Positions 9,619-19,268 of a stretch of DNA of 64,000 bases are shown here, piece by piece (positions within the stretch are counted from its first letter, which is position 1; the number at the start of each line of letters is the position of its first letter). The DNA comes from Pedobacter psychroterrae (lineage in GTDB: Bacteria > Bacteroidota > Bacteroidia > Sphingobacteriales > Sphingobacteriaceae). The notes under the pieces were generated by a model. The model searched no databases. It was not told where the DNA came from and saw nothing but the letters and a program-made list of their open reading frames with translations. The position numbers and the translations under genes were made by a program. Location: NCBI RefSeq assembly GCF_004331695.1, contig NZ_SJSL01000001.1, positions 1,839,781 through 1,903,780 on the forward strand. Reading direction: 5' to 3'.

Positions 9619-10801
9619 ATGGTTCATTGTCTGTATATTTCTTTTTTTAGCGGGGTGTTCCCCAAAGATTGTACCGACCGTTACCAAACCTGTTGTTCCT
9701 GAGGTTGTAGAAAAAGTTGTCGAAAAAAAGCCTGAAACCAAGTTTACACAGGCCAATGTTGCTCTGCTTATTCCTTTCAGATTGAATGAAGTAAAATTGA
9801 AATCGGCAACAAAGGCCACTATAGAACAATCTGCAATGGCAATAGATTTCTATCAGGGATTTAAACTTGGTATGGACTCCGCTGCGGCATCAGGATTAAA
9901 TTTTAAACTGAATGTATTCGATACGCGTGATAATGACTCACACATAGATGAGCTTATCAGGAAAAACAATGGCCTTGCTGAAAGTAACATAATCATTGGC
10001 CCTGTTTTTCCACAGGGGTTGAAGCATATTGCAAATTTTGCTGCAGCTAAAGGAATCCCGGTTGTAAATCCGCTTGCAGCAACACATCCTGATGAATTTC
10101 ACAATCCCAATTTGATATCCGTTGTAAATAACATTGACCTGCACGCAGCTAAAGTGGGTAATTATATTACCAGGAGTTATAATCCTGCCAGAACGGTCAT
10201 TGTACTTATTAATCCAAAAGGGCCTGACCAGGTAATGGCTGACCCGATAAAGGCTTATTTTTCTAATCACAAAGAATTTGTTTTTCAGGAGTATGCTTCT
10301 GTTTTTACGATGGAGATGAGTCTCATTAAGGGTAAAACTTATGTGATCATTGTCAGTTCATCTGACAGAAATTTTGTCGTGCCGACGATAGATAAACTCA
10401 TTAAGATGAAAAATGCAGGCTTGAATGTGGTACTGTACGGACATCCTGACTGGATCAAACAAAATTACAATATTGATAAATTACAGGCACTTAGTACTAC
10501 CGTAAGTTCATCTTATAAAGTGGATTATACAAGTCCTGGAGTTAATACATTTATAAAGAAATATAGGGCTGCATTTAATTTTGAACCTGGAGAATATTCT
10601 TTTAAAGGGTTTGATGTAGGCTATTATTTTGCCAGTCTGATCTCCAGACATAAAGCGGATTTTCTGAAATATCTTACTAAAGAAAAATATAAGGGGCTGC
10701 ACAATAGCTTTTCTTTCTATTATGATGAAAAATTGGGTTATATAAATACAAGTCTGATGTTGTTACGTTACCGGGATTTTTCGCTAAAAATTATAGAATG
10801 A
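9569..10801 (+). CDS. Periplasmic-binding-protein-like (type 1) lipoprotein
   Basis: A 410-residue predicted lipoprotein: a hydrophobic signal segment ending in FLAGC (lipobox), a Pro/Val/Lys-rich linker, then a type 1 periplasmic-binding fold recognisable from [24 protein letters not shown] and [29 protein letters not shown]. Bacteroidota carry such genes next to guaA, sometimes with LysM domains; none is seen here. The ligand is unknown. The ATG at 9569 overlaps guaA by 50 bases. A TTG at 9605 would give a shorter signal peptide and is an equally possible start. The stop overlaps the next start in ATGA. Confidence 0.7.
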   Translation: MYMILAQNHQLQLSGNKWFIVCIFLFLAGCSPKIVPTVTKPVVPEVVEKVVEKKPETKFTQANVALLIPFRLNEVKLKSATKATIEQSAMAIDFYQGFKLGMDSAAASGLNFKLNVFDTRDNDSHIDELIRKNNGLAESNIIIGPVFPQGLKHIANFAAAKGIPVVNPLAATHPDEFHNPNLISVVNNIDLHAAKVGNYITRSYNPARTVIVLINPKGPDQVMADPIKAYFSNHKEFVFQEYASVFTMEMSLIKGKTYVIIVSSSDRNFVVPTIDKLIKMKNAGLNVVLYGHPDWIKQNYNIDKLQALSTTVSSSYKVDYTSPGVNTFIKKYRAAFNFEPGEYSFKGFDVGYYFASLISRHKADFLKYLTKEKYKGLHNSFSFYYDEKLGYINTSLMLLRYRDFSLKIIE

Positions 10802-11961
10802 GGGTAGAACACCAGCTCAGGGCATTTAAACAGGTTTTTGAAAACTACGACGGAGCAGTTCCTCTGCACCGGTTTCTTTTCAGTTATTTCAAACAACATA
10901 AGCAAATGGGTTCCTCAGACAGGCGCTGGGCCACCCGATATATCTATAGTTTTTTTCGTTTAGGAAAGGCTTTAATTAAGGAGCCTCAGATTACCAGACT
11001 GGCGATCGCTGATTTTCTTTGCAATGATACTTTGAGCCTGATTGTAGAGACAGAATTGCCGCTATTAAAAAATGCTATTACCAATTCTGTTAAGGAGAAA
11101 TTAGATTTAGTAAAAAAGTACTTTCCTGAGTTTCAACTGAGGGATGTTTTTCACTTTCAGGAAGAACTAAGCGCAGAGATTGAACACCAGGATTTCTATA
11201 CTTCTTTTTTTACTCAGCCTGATTTGTTCATTAGGGTTAAGGCTGATTATTTAGAACAGCTTAAGAAAAAATTAGAAGAGGAAGGCATAACTGCCGAGGC
11301 AATCAGTGCTACTGCCTTAGCCCTTCCTAATGGTACAAAGTTAGAAAAATTAGTGCCAGACCAGAGGCATTACCAGGTACAAGATCTTTCCTCTCAGGCA
11401 ACCGGAGGCTTGTTTAAGCCGCAGCAATGGGATTATTGGTGGGATTGCTGTGCTGCTTCAGGTGGTAAGTCCCTGCTTTTGCATAGCGTGGAACCTACTG
11501 TGCAATTATTGGTTAGCGATGTTAGAGAAAATAGCCTGCACAATCTTGAAGAGCGTTTCCGGGATGCCGGATTAAAGAAATACCAAAAAAAGGTATTGGA
11601 TTTACTTCAAAATAATGACCAGGACCTGCATCATTATGAATTTGACGGAATTATTCTGGATGCTCCGTGTACTGGCTCCGGTACCTGGGGAAGGACTCCG
11701 GAGATGTTATATTATTTTGACACGCATAAAATCAATTATTTCTCGAAATTACAGAAAGCTATTGCGGCCAATGTAGTTAAATACCTTAAAGAGGGCAAGC
11801 CCCTGATTTATATTACCTGCTCTGTATTTAAAGCAGAAAATGAAGAGGTTGTTGAGTGGCTTATAAAAGAACTGCCATTAAAACTTGAAAGAGCGGAAGT
11901 AATAAAAGGCTATAACAATAATGCAGACACTATGTTTGCGGCAAGGCTAATTAAGCTTTAA
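10798..11961 (+). CDS. RsmB/NOP family RNA (cytosine-5) methyltransferase
   Basis: A 387-residue SAM-dependent RNA m5C methyltransferase of the RsmB/NOP group. The SAM-binding loop is CCAASGGKSLLL (a variant of the usual CAAPGGKT), followed by LDAPCTGSGTWGRTPE with the release cysteine and YITCSVFKAENEEVV with the catalytic cysteine. The N-terminal 150 residues are helical and could correspond to the NusB-like RNA-binding domain of RsmB, but I do not see a confident match. It overlaps the upstream lipoprotein gene by four bases, so they are probably translationally coupled. The target may be 16S rRNA or tRNA. Confidence 0.82.
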   Translation: MRVEHQLRAFKQVFENYDGAVPLHRFLFSYFKQHKQMGSSDRRWATRYIYSFFRLGKALIKEPQITRLAIADFLCNDTLSLIVETELPLLKNAITNSVKEKLDLVKKYFPEFQLRDVFHFQEELSAEIEHQDFYTSFFTQPDLFIRVKADYLEQLKKKLEEEGITAEAISATALALPNGTKLEKLVPDQRHYQVQDLSSQATGGLFKPQQWDYWWDCCAASGGKSLLLHSVEPTVQLLVSDVRENSLHNLEERFRDAGLKKYQKKVLDLLQNNDQDLHHYEFDGIILDAPCTGSGTWGRTPEMLYYFDTHKINYFSKLQKAIAANVVKYLKEGKPLIYITCSVFKAENEEVVEWLIKELPLKLERAEVIKGYNNNADTMFAARLIKL

Positions 11962-11967
11962 CCAGCT

Positions 11968-12537
11968 CTATAATCCGGTATTGTTTCTGAACAGCTTAAT
12001 GGCGATGGCAAGTAAAATAATACCAAATGCTTTTCTGAGTACATTTAATCCCGATTTTCCAAAAAGCTTTTCCAGTCGTTCGGTATTCTTAAGTACGAAA
12101 TAGACAAACAGCATATTTATAAGTATTCCCACAATGATATTTTGAGTGGCATATTCCGTCTTCAGCGACAATAGGGTGGTCATGGTCCCTGCACCGGCTA
12201 TTAAAGGAAAAGCCAAAGGGACGATGGATACCGTTTCAGGAGCGTCGCCTTCCTTGAATATCGCAAGCCCCAAAACCATCTCCATAGCGATAAAGAAAAT
12301 CACCAGAGAACCAGCAATGGCAAAGGAAGCCACATCCAAGCCTATTACTTTTAAGAGCGTTTCACCTGCAAACAGGAAAATAATCATGAGTACTGTGGCG
12401 ACTATAGTAGCCTTTTCCGATTGGATATGACCAGCTTTTTTTCTCAGTTCAATAACAATAGGAATTGATCCCAGGATATCTATGATGGCAAAAAGCACCA
12501 TTGAAGTTGACAAAATTTGACTGAAATTGAATTCCAT
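11968..12537 (-). CDS. MarC family integral membrane protein
   Basis: A 189-residue membrane protein with about six spans, starting FSQILSTSMVLFAIIDILGSIPIVIEL and including PLAFPLIAGAGTMTTLLSL, the signature region of the MarC/UPF0056 family. The family has no settled biochemical function, and the old link with multiple antibiotic resistance has not held up. The gene converges on the RNA methyltransferase gene with a six-base gap. A candidate -7 box lies in the stem of the terminator just upstream. Confidence 0.85.
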   Translation of the reverse strand: MEFNFSQILSTSMVLFAIIDILGSIPIVIELRKKAGHIQSEKATIVATVLMIIFLFAGETLLKVIGLDVASFAIAGSLVIFFIAMEMVLGLAIFKEGDAPETVSIVPLAFPLIAGAGTMTTLLSLKTEYATQNIIVGILINMLFVYFVLKNTERLEKLFGKSGLNVLRKAFGIILLAIAIKLFRNNTGL

Positions 12538-12557
12538 AGCAGTTAATCTTTATCAGA

Positions 12558-12565
12558 CAAAGGTA
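12558..12565 (-). promoter_or_regulatory. Putative -7 box (TACCTTTG) for the marC-like gene
   Basis: On the minus strand TACCTTTG fits TAnnTTTG and lies 20 bases before the ATG of the MarC-family gene. Its first bases belong to the 28-bp stem of the adjacent terminator, so promoter and terminator overlap. A -33 box at normal spacing is not obvious. Confidence 0.4.
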
Positions 12566-12630
12566 GCGTTAAATCTAACAAAAAAGCCACTCCTGTAAGG
12601 GGGTGGCTTTTTTGTTAGATTTAACGCTAC
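12563..12630 (-). terminator. Terminator with 28-bp perfect inverted repeat
   Basis: Bases 12563-12590 are the exact reverse complement of 12603-12630, with a 12-base loop. The stem contains AAAAAAGCCAC/GTGGCTTTTTT, so either strand gives a GC-containing hairpin followed by T residues. It starts three bases beyond the stop of the permease gene on the minus strand and should terminate that transcript before marC. The arms extend about 17 bp past the T tract, which is more than a terminator needs. Confidence 0.85.
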
Positions 12631-12632
12631 AC

Positions 12633-14330
12633 TTATTTTGTATGTATATTACCGGCAGTCATAGAGCGGTATAGGTAAAGCAACATGTGCGCTGCTGCAA
12701 ATATCAACGAGAAATAATACAGTCCGGTATCGGCACCATCGGTAATTTTATGGTGTATTATGGCGACAATAACTAACAAAACGGAAAGTCCTATACCTAC
12801 ATAAGATACTGTTTTTGTACTTTTCACTAAGGTTGCGTGCAGATTGTCAGAAAGTAAACTGTTTCTCATTCCGTAGAACAAGTAAACATTTATACCAATA
12901 ATCATCCATACTATTAACCGTACCCAGGTATCTAATGGTAAGAATACCATCATACCCAGACATACCAGTACACCTAAAATAGGGATCAGGGGAACCAAAG
13001 GAACTTTGAATGCTCTCGGTAAGTCTGGCATGCGCTTTCTCAAAATAACAATACCAATACATACCAGGATAAAGGCAAGCAGCGTACCGATACTTGTCAT
13101 CTCACCAACTACAGTGGCTGGTACAAATGCAGCAAACAAACTCACAAACACCATGAACAATAGATTGCTTTTAGCAGGTGTGCTGTATTTGGAGTGTACT
13201 TTTGAGAAAACTTTAGGTAGTAAACCATCTTTACTCATCGAGAAGAATACCCTTGATTGTCCCAATAACATAACCAGGATAACCGATGCATATCCTCCCA
13301 GAATGGCCAGGATGATTAGCTTATTTAACCATGGGTAAGCGGGAGTGACTACTCCGGAAGCATCTTTAACACCCATGTTGTCAATGGCAACAGCTACAGG
13401 AGCAATACCGTCCTGACCTTTAAATAAGTCGTAGTTGGCCACACCTGTCATTACGTGTGCAAAAAGGATGTAGAGAATAGTACAGATAAATAAAGACACC
13501 AGGATACCAATGGGCATGTCTTTTTTAGGATTTTTCGCTTCCTGTGCAGCTGTAGAAACAGCATCAAATCCTATATAGGCAAAGAAAACAATTCCCGCGG
13601 CGCGTATGACTCCCCCCCATCCGTGTGTAAATACACTTTCGTGACCAGGCTTGTCGGCAGGAATAAAATAAGGCGAATAGTTTTCAGAATTAATGTATTT
13701 CCAACCTAAAAGAATAAATATGAAAACGATCACCACTTTGACGGCCACAATTAGCCCATTAATAAATGCGGATTCGCTGGTTCCCCTAATCAATACAAGT
13801 GACATTAATACAATGATGAATACAGCTGGAAGATTAAACATTCCTGAAACAATGGTTCCATCTACCAGTGTAGCATGCTCAAAAGGGGACATCGTTATCT
13901 CAGCCGGGAGATGAAGGTCGTAATATGCGAGGAATTTGACCAGGTACCTGCTCCAGCTAATGGATACTGTTGCCGCACCTAATGCATATTCAAGCACAAG
14001 GTCCCATCCAATAATCCAGGCAATAAATTCGCCCATTGTGGCATAAGAATAGGTGTAAGCGCTCCCAGCTACAGGGATCATTGACGCGAATTCTGCATAA
14101 CACAAACCAGCAAATGCACAGCCCAGCGCTGCAATAACGAAAGAGACCGTAATGGCAGGACCTGCGTTATTGGCTGCTGCGGATCCGGTTATGGAGAATA
14201 ATCCAGCCCCGATAATAGCACCAATACCTAAAGCTACAAGATTTACAGGACCAAGCGTCCGTTTAAGGGACCCTTCTCCACTCTCTGCAGCTTCTTTTGT
14301 AAGTAAGTCAATTGACTTTCTAAAATTCAT
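12633..14330 (-). CDS. APC superfamily amino-acid permease, cationic amino acid transporter (CAT)-like
   Basis: A 565-residue permease with about 14 hydrophobic segments. LGPVNLVALGIGAIIGAGLFSITG in the first span is the APC family substrate-binding glycine motif, and GFDAVSTAAQEAKNPKKDMPIGI after span 6 is typical of the CAT/YfnA group, which moves basic or other amino acids across the inner membrane. The substrate cannot be fixed from sequence. It is separated from the upstream pyrophosphatase gene by a strong terminator and carries its own downstream 28-bp hairpin, so it appears to be a single-gene unit. Confidence 0.88.
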   Translation of the reverse strand: MNFRKSIDLLTKEAAESGEGSLKRTLGPVNLVALGIGAIIGAGLFSITGSAAANNAGPAITVSFVIAALGCAFAGLCYAEFASMIPVAGSAYTYSYATMGEFIAWIIGWDLVLEYALGAATVSISWSRYLVKFLAYYDLHLPAEITMSPFEHATLVDGTIVSGMFNLPAVFIIVLMSLVLIRGTSESAFINGLIVAVKVVIVFIFILLGWKYINSENYSPYFIPADKPGHESVFTHGWGGVIRAAGIVFFAYIGFDAVSTAAQEAKNPKKDMPIGILVSLFICTILYILFAHVMTGVANYDLFKGQDGIAPVAVAIDNMGVKDASGVVTPAYPWLNKLIILAILGGYASVILVMLLGQSRVFFSMSKDGLLPKVFSKVHSKYSTPAKSNLLFMVFVSLFAAFVPATVVGEMTSIGTLLAFILVCIGIVILRKRMPDLPRAFKVPLVPLIPILGVLVCLGMMVFLPLDTWVRLIVWMIIGINVYLFYGMRNSLLSDNLHATLVKSTKTVSYVGIGLSVLLVIVAIIHHKITDGADTGLYYFSLIFAAAHMLLYLYRSMTAGNIHTK

Positions 14331-14416
14331 AGTTTAAAGTTTAGTTTAAAGTATATGTATAGTGCCGTTTAATTTGTAATTGGAATGTCAAACCTAAAGA
14401 AAATATTTTTAAAAGT

Positions 14417-14445
14417 AAAAGGGATTTTTATTCAAAATCCCTTTT
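14417..14445 (-). terminator. Terminator downstream of the pyrophosphatase gene
   Basis: AAAAGGGATTTT and AAAATCCCTTTT form a perfect 12-bp stem with a five-base loop (TATTC), 16 bases beyond the pyrophosphatase stop on the minus strand, with T residues in the 3' arm. Confidence 0.85.
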
Positions 14446-14461
14446 ATATAGCAGCAATAAA

Positions 14462-16747
14462 TTAGTAGTTTTGAAGTGTATCGGTCACATTTTTAATGGT
14501 GTCAATTGTTTCCGTTCCTGCTGCGTCGACCGTTCTTCTGGTCTCAATTTCTTTTCTGATCTCTGTGGTCACGGGCTTTTCTCCTTGTACCGCTGAGGTT
14601 GTAGATCCTACACCTACCGCAATGTATGGTGCGATGACCAGAGAAACAATTGACATCAGTTTGATCAGGATGTTCATAGAAGGTCCTGAAGTATCTTTAA
14701 ACGGGTCACCAACAGTATCACCTGTTACCGAAGCTTTATGCGGCTCAGATTTTTTGTAAAACATCTCACCGTTAATATTAACCCCTTTTTCAAAGGATTT
14801 CTTAGCATTGTCCCATGCGCCACCGGCATTACTCTGGAAAATCCCCATTAATACGCCTGTCACAGTAACGCCTGCCAGCAAGCCGCCTAGCACTTCAGGG
14901 CCAAAGATAAATCCAACAACAACCGGAGTAATCAATGCAATGGCACCTGGAAGCATCATTTCGCGAATGGATGCTTCGGTCGAGATTGCAACACATTTTT
15001 CATATTCCGGTTTCGCTTTATACTCCATAATTCCAGGAATCTCACGAAACTGTCTGCGCACTTCCTGTACCATATCCATTGCAGCTTTACCAACCGCCTG
15101 TATACATAATGCAGAGAACACGAACGGAATCATACCGCCGACGAACAAGCCAGCCAGTACAGGGGCTTTATAAATATCAATTGCTGATATACCTGCAATT
15201 CCGACAAAGGCGGCAAATAAAGCCAGGGAAGTTAAGGCAGCAGAGGCTATTGCAAACCCTTTACCGGTAGCTGCAGTTGTATTTCCTACCGCATCCAGGT
15301 TGTCCGTGCGCTCACGTACTTCAGGGGGCAGTTGGCTCATTTCCGCTATACCTCCTGCATTATCAGCGATAGGGCCAAAGGCATCAATAGCCAGTTGCAT
15401 AGCTGTAGTTGCCATCATACCTGCAGCAGCAATAGCCACCCCATATAAACCTGCAAAATAATAAGAAGCCATAATACCACCAGCCAAAACCAGAATTGGA
15501 ATAACCGTAGATTTCATGCCTACAGACAGACCAGCTATGATATTTGTAGCGTGACCAGTAGAAGATTGCTGTATAATTGAATTAACAGGTGCTTTGCCCA
15601 TTGCGGTATAATACTCTGTTACGATACTCATGATCGTACCCACTACCAAACCAACCAGGATCGCATAGAACACATTGATATTCGAAAATTCATATCCCCT
15701 AAGACTTAATGTCTCAGGCAGCATCCACATAACAATAAAGTAAGATGCCACTCCTGTAATAACAATAGAAGACCAGTTACCCAAATTTAATGCAGTTTGA
15801 ACATTAGATTTTTCATCTTTTATAGTTACAAACCAAGTCCCGATGATAGAGAAAATGATTCCTAGTCCACATATTAACATTGGTAACAAGATAGGGGACA
15901 TGCCGCCAAAAGCATCAGCTTTAGCGTCAATTTCCTGACCAAGTACCATGGTTGCTAAAATCGTTGCTACATACGAACCGAAAAGATCGGCGCCCATACC
16001 TGCCACGTCACCTACGTTATCACCCACGTTATCAGCAATGGTAGCAGGGTTACGGACATCATCCTCTGGTATACCGGCTTCTACCTTACCCACTAAGTCT
16101 GCACCTACGTCGGCAGCCTTGGTATATATACCCCCACCTACACGTGCAAATAATGCAATAGACTCTGCTCCTAAAGAAAAACCGGTCAGCACTTCAATCG
16201 CAGTTTTCATATGGATAGCATTTACACCATCAGCTCCGATTACATCAAAGTAATGAAGGAACACAATAAAAAGACTTCCAAGTCCAAGTACAGCCAATCC
16301 TGCCACACCAAGCCCCATTACCGTACCGCCTGTAAAAGAAACCTTAAGAGCTTGTTTTAAACTCGTTCTGGCCGCTTGAGTAGTACGTACATTGGCCTTA
16401 GTAGCTGATCTCATTCCAATATATCCTGCCAATGCCGACAACACGGCTCCGATCACAAAAGATATACAAATGATCCAGCTGGAATGAAGTTCCACGCCGT
16501 TTACTTCATGGACGGTACCAGAATACGCAAGTAAAGCAGCTGTGAATACCACAAATATGCTGAGCACTTTCCATTCGGCCTTTAAAAAGGCCATTGCACC
16601 GTCAGCTATATAGCCGGCCAGTTCCTGCATATTTTCGTCACCAGCGTCCTGCTTGGTTACCCAGGCACTCTTAACGGCCATTACCAGAATACCTATCAGG
16701 CCCAGTACGGGAATAAAATAGATTAAATTGTTTTGTAAAAACTCCAT
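14462..16747 (-). CDS. hppA: Membrane-bound ion-pumping pyrophosphatase, K+-dependent type
   Basis: A 761-residue integral membrane protein with about 16 spans that couples PPi hydrolysis to Na+ and/or H+ export. The pyrophosphate site is seen in [20 protein letters not shown] and [17 protein letters not shown], and again in [16 protein letters not shown]. The segment [18 protein letters not shown] has alanine where K+-independent proton pumps have lysine, which by family knowledge marks the K+-dependent class; Na+ versus mixed Na+/H+ transport is not resolved. A well-formed promoter lies about 120 bases upstream, and the C-terminal tail after the last span is charged and threonine-rich. Confidence 0.95.
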   Translation of the reverse strand: MEFLQNNLIYFIPVLGLIGILVMAVKSAWVTKQDAGDENMQELAGYIADGAMAFLKAEWKVLSIFVVFTAALLAYSGTVHEVNGVELHSSWIICISFVIGAVLSALAGYIGMRSATKANVRTTQAARTSLKQALKVSFTGGTVMGLGVAGLAVLGLGSLFIVFLHYFDVIGADGVNAIHMKTAIEVLTGFSLGAESIALFARVGGGIYTKAADVGADLVGKVEAGIPEDDVRNPATIADNVGDNVGDVAGMGADLFGSYVATILATMVLGQEIDAKADAFGGMSPILLPMLICGLGIIFSIIGTWFVTIKDEKSNVQTALNLGNWSSIVITGVASYFIVMWMLPETLSLRGYEFSNINVFYAILVGLVVGTIMSIVTEYYTAMGKAPVNSIIQQSSTGHATNIIAGLSVGMKSTVIPILVLAGGIMASYYFAGLYGVAIAAAGMMATTAMQLAIDAFGPIADNAGGIAEMSQLPPEVRERTDNLDAVGNTTAATGKGFAIASAALTSLALFAAFVGIAGISAIDIYKAPVLAGLFVGGMIPFVFSALCIQAVGKAAMDMVQEVRRQFREIPGIMEYKAKPEYEKCVAISTEASIREMMLPGAIALITPVVVGFIFGPEVLGGLLAGVTVTGVLMGIFQSNAGGAWDNAKKSFEKGVNINGEMFYKKSEPHKASVTGDTVGDPFKDTSGPSMNILIKLMSIVSLVIAPYIAVGVGSTTSAVQGEKPVTTEIRKEIETRRTVDAAGTETIDTIKNVTDTLQNY

Positions 16748-16870
16748 ATGTTGATCGTATCGTTTTAGTTTAATATTTGTTTTTCAATAGTGTTTTAAAC
16801 TGTTTTGAAGCGCCTTTCCCATTTTACTTTTGATACAATAGGTAAACTATTTAGTAACATGAGGGGGATG

Positions 16871-16901
16871 CAAAAATAAGCGTGTTTATGTAATTACCAA
16901 A
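16871..16901 (-). promoter_or_regulatory. Bacteroidota-type promoter (TTTG-N19-TATTTTTG) for hppA
   Basis: On the minus strand TTTG (16901-16898) is followed by exactly 19 bases and then TATTTTTG (16878-16871), matching the -33 TTTG / -7 TAnnTTTG consensus with its standard spacing. Transcription should begin near 16865, giving a leader of roughly 115-120 bases before the hppA ATG. Confidence 0.75.
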
Positions 16902-17127
16902 TTTTTAATGAACTGATTGTTGTTTTTTTCTAAACAATTCGTTGTCAGCACTGATTTAGCATTATGTGTACCCGTATTTTTAGGCTGTCGATGCTCATAT
17001 TAATCCGACTTCAACTATGATTTTCCAGCAAAAAAGCAATGTTTTATATAGAATTTAGGCAGGAGATTCGGACTAGTGGTGCATCAGGAAATATTTTTAA
17101 TATATTAGCCTATCAGACCAAATAAAA

Positions 17128-17157
17128 TTTAGTTTGATATAAACCAAACAAACTAAA
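17128..17157 (+). promoter_or_regulatory. Inverted repeat next to the permease start codon
   Basis: TTTAGTTTG (17128-17136) and CAAACTAAA (17149-17157) form a 9-bp perfect inverted repeat with a 12-base spacer, ending two bases before the ATG at 17160. It could be an operator, or an RNA hairpin that masks the translation start region. Confidence 0.45.
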
Positions 17158-17159
17158 AA

Positions 17160-18578
17160 ATGAAAGAAGAAATTCAAGACGGTTCTTTTAAAAGAGAGCT
17201 GGGGCTGCTGGACGGCACCATGCTGGTTGTAGGCTCTATGATTGGGTCGGGAATATTTATCGTCAGCTCAGATATCGCCAGACAGGTCGGCTCGGCGGGC
17301 TGGCTCATCCTCGTTTGGGTGCTCACAGCGGTGATCACAGTCATAGCCGCAGTTAGCTACGGAGAATTAAGTGCTATGTTCCCGAAAGCAGGTGGTCAAT
17401 ATGTCTACCTTAAAGAAGCTTATAATAAGCTGATTGCTTTTTTATATGGCTGGAGTCTTTTTGCTGTGATACAAACCGGTACCATTGCAGCAGTAGGGGT
17501 TGCTTTTTCAAAGTTTGCAGCTTATCTGTATGAACCTTTCAGTGAAAATAATATACTCTGGCAGTCTGGTAGTTTCACCCTGCACGCTGCCCAGCTGGTT
17601 TCTATAGTTACCATTGTCTTACTTACTTATATAAACAGCAGGGGAGTAAAAAATGGCAAGCTGCTCCAAACTTTCTTAACCATCATCAAAATACTTTCTT
17701 TATTAGGCCTGGTAATATTTGGCTTTGCACTTGGTGCCAAAGCAGAAATATGGAATGCCAACTGGGCAGACGTCTGGGGATCGCGCTCATTTAGTCTGGA
17801 TACCATGACCTGGACATCTATAGGTGGTACAGCTTTACTTTCAGGTATCGCTGCGGCCATGGTAGGCTCTATCTTTTCTGCGGATGCCTGGACAGGGGTT
17901 ACCTTCATAGCAGGTGAGATTAAAAATCCACAAAAAAATGTAGGGTTAAGCCTTTTCTTAGGCACCTTGATTGTTAGTATTATCTATATCCTTGCCAATC
18001 TGATGTATCTGGCCGTTTTACCTTTAGATTCCATCGCCACCGCAAAATCTGATCGTGTAGCGGTAGTCGCAGCCCAATACATTTTTGGTCAGGCAGGCAC
18101 TATTATAATCGCAGTAATGATCATGATCTCTACCTTTGCATGCAATAACGGTTTGATCATGGCTGGCGCCCGCGTTTATTACACCATGGCAAATGACGGA
18201 CTGTTCTTTAAGAAAGCTGCTGTTCTCAACCGCTTTGATGTGCCTGAATGGGCTTTATGGATCCAGGGAATCTGGGCTTCGGCATTATGCCTGACAGGTA
18301 AATATGGGGCTTTGCTGGATTTCGTGGTGATCATTGTGCTGATCTTTTATATACTCACCATTTACGGGATTTTTATTTTAAGGAGGAAAATGCCAAATGC
18401 AGAACGACCGTATAGGGCGTTTGGTTATCCAATATTACCCATGTTTTATATCGTAGTGGCAACAGCACTCTGTATTCTTTTACTGATCTACAAGACAAGT
18501 ACTTGTGGCTGGGGTGTACTGATCATGTTGCTGGGCATTCCGGTGTATTATCTAACCAAAAACAAGGAACAGGCTTAG
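17160..18578 (+). CDS. APC superfamily amino-acid permease (LAT/ApcT-like)
   Basis: A 472-residue inner-membrane permease with about 12 spans, a different subgroup from the 565-residue permease nearby. The N-terminus reads ELGLLDGTMLVVGSMIGSGIFIVSSDIA, the APC substrate-binding helix, followed by ELSAMFPKAGGQYVYLKEAY, typical of LAT/serine-threonine exchanger-like members. The segment TFIAGEIKNPQKNVGLSL follows span 6. It imports or exchanges amino acids; the substrate is unknown. A terminator lies 83 bases downstream, and an inverted repeat abuts the start codon. Confidence 0.88.
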   Translation: MKEEIQDGSFKRELGLLDGTMLVVGSMIGSGIFIVSSDIARQVGSAGWLILVWVLTAVITVIAAVSYGELSAMFPKAGGQYVYLKEAYNKLIAFLYGWSLFAVIQTGTIAAVGVAFSKFAAYLYEPFSENNILWQSGSFTLHAAQLVSIVTIVLLTYINSRGVKNGKLLQTFLTIIKILSLLGLVIFGFALGAKAEIWNANWADVWGSRSFSLDTMTWTSIGGTALLSGIAAAMVGSIFSADAWTGVTFIAGEIKNPQKNVGLSLFLGTLIVSIIYILANLMYLAVLPLDSIATAKSDRVAVVAAQYIFGQAGTIIIAVMIMISTFACNNGLIMAGARVYYTMANDGLFFKKAAVLNRFDVPEWALWIQGIWASALCLTGKYGALLDFVVIIVLIFYILTIYGIFILRRKMPNAERPYRAFGYPILPMFYIVVATALCILLLIYKTSTCGWGVLIMLLGIPVYYLTKNKEQA

Positions 18579-18661
18579 TTTGCCGCGCAGAAAGATCTCG
18601 CGTAGGTGTCTTTAATTGTTGTATTGCCGGGCGTAGCCATTTACGTAAGGATATAAAATAG

Positions 18662-18697
18662 AAACAGGGATAAGCATTTAATGCTATCCCTGTTTTA
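18662..18697 (+). terminator. Hairpin terminator after the amino-acid permease gene
   Basis: AAACAGGGATAAGCATT pairs with AATGCTATCCCTGTTT with one unpaired A and a two-base loop, followed by TTAA. It is the only strong hairpin after the permease stop. Confidence 0.7.
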
Positions 18698-18882
18698 AAG
18701 ATGGTTGATCCACCACAGATCAACCTAAACCAAACAAACCAACACTATAACGTCTGGAAGTTTGAAAAAGTTTTATTTAATTAAAAATAATTATAAAATT
18801 ATTTTTGACTGTTCCTGACGGCTCAGAAAACTCAGGGATAGGTTCCTATCCGATAATAATCAAAATGAATTTTAAGCTATAA
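18698..18882. other. Noncoding stretch upstream of the DUF6266 relic
   Basis: AT-rich, with no credible coding frame. Bases 18726-18740 (AAACCAAACAAACCA) resemble the leader just before the permease ATG at 17160, which could be the remains of a lost gene start, but no ATG follows at the expected place. No amino-terminal part of a DUF6266 protein can be read in any frame here. Confidence 0.4.
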
Positions 18883-19221
18883 GACAAGATCAACTATCCG
18901 AAAATAGTATACAGCAGGGGTCCGGTATCAACGGTCAACTGCCCTACGGTTACTTTATCAGAAGAAAATAAGGTGTCATTTTCCTGGCTCCCGGAAGGCC
19001 AGAATGAAAATACAAGGGCCTCAGATAAAGCTACTTTTTTGATCTATAGTGCGGCTAAAAAGCATGCATCCTATTTTATAGCTACAGCTAATCGCGCTGA
19101 TCTGGGCTTTTCTGTGGTGCTGGATGAGCAGCTCATTGGCACAGATTTGCATTGCTATATGAGTTTTTGCAATGAAAGCGGCAAATTGGTGGGCAACAGC
19201 ATGTATGTAGGGCTGGTCTAA
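18883..19221 (+). pseudogene. 5'-truncated DUF6266 family gene remnant
   Basis: An open frame of 112 codons with no usable start: a stop codon at 18880-18882 precedes it and the first GTG is at 18973. It reads INYPKIVYSRGPV, then a stretch with VSFSW and RASDKATFLIYSAAKK, and ends CNESGKLVGNSMYVGLV. This is the pattern of the C-terminal half of DUF6266 proteins, which are frequent in Sphingobacteriaceae and of unknown function (about 200 residues). The N-terminal half is absent upstream, so I read it as a decayed remnant. The family call is from memory of its pattern. Confidence 0.55.
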
Positions 19222-19268
19222 AGATTTCAGGTGCTAAGGCATTCATTTTCAGCTAATATTTTGCGCTT

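Larger units (their letters stand above)
16748..17159. other. 412-base divergent intergenic region
   Basis: This AT-rich stretch separates the divergent pyrophosphatase and amino-acid permease genes. It holds a minus-strand promoter at 16871-16901 and a hairpin next to the permease start at 17128-17157. Only very short open frames occur (13 codons or fewer from an ATG), and I see no coding or structured RNA gene in the remainder. Confidence 0.6.

Noticed and set aside
14808..15173. 121-codon plus-strand frame inside the pyrophosphatase gene
   Set aside because: Antisense to a membrane protein gene with strong family signatures; low-complexity Pro/Thr composition.
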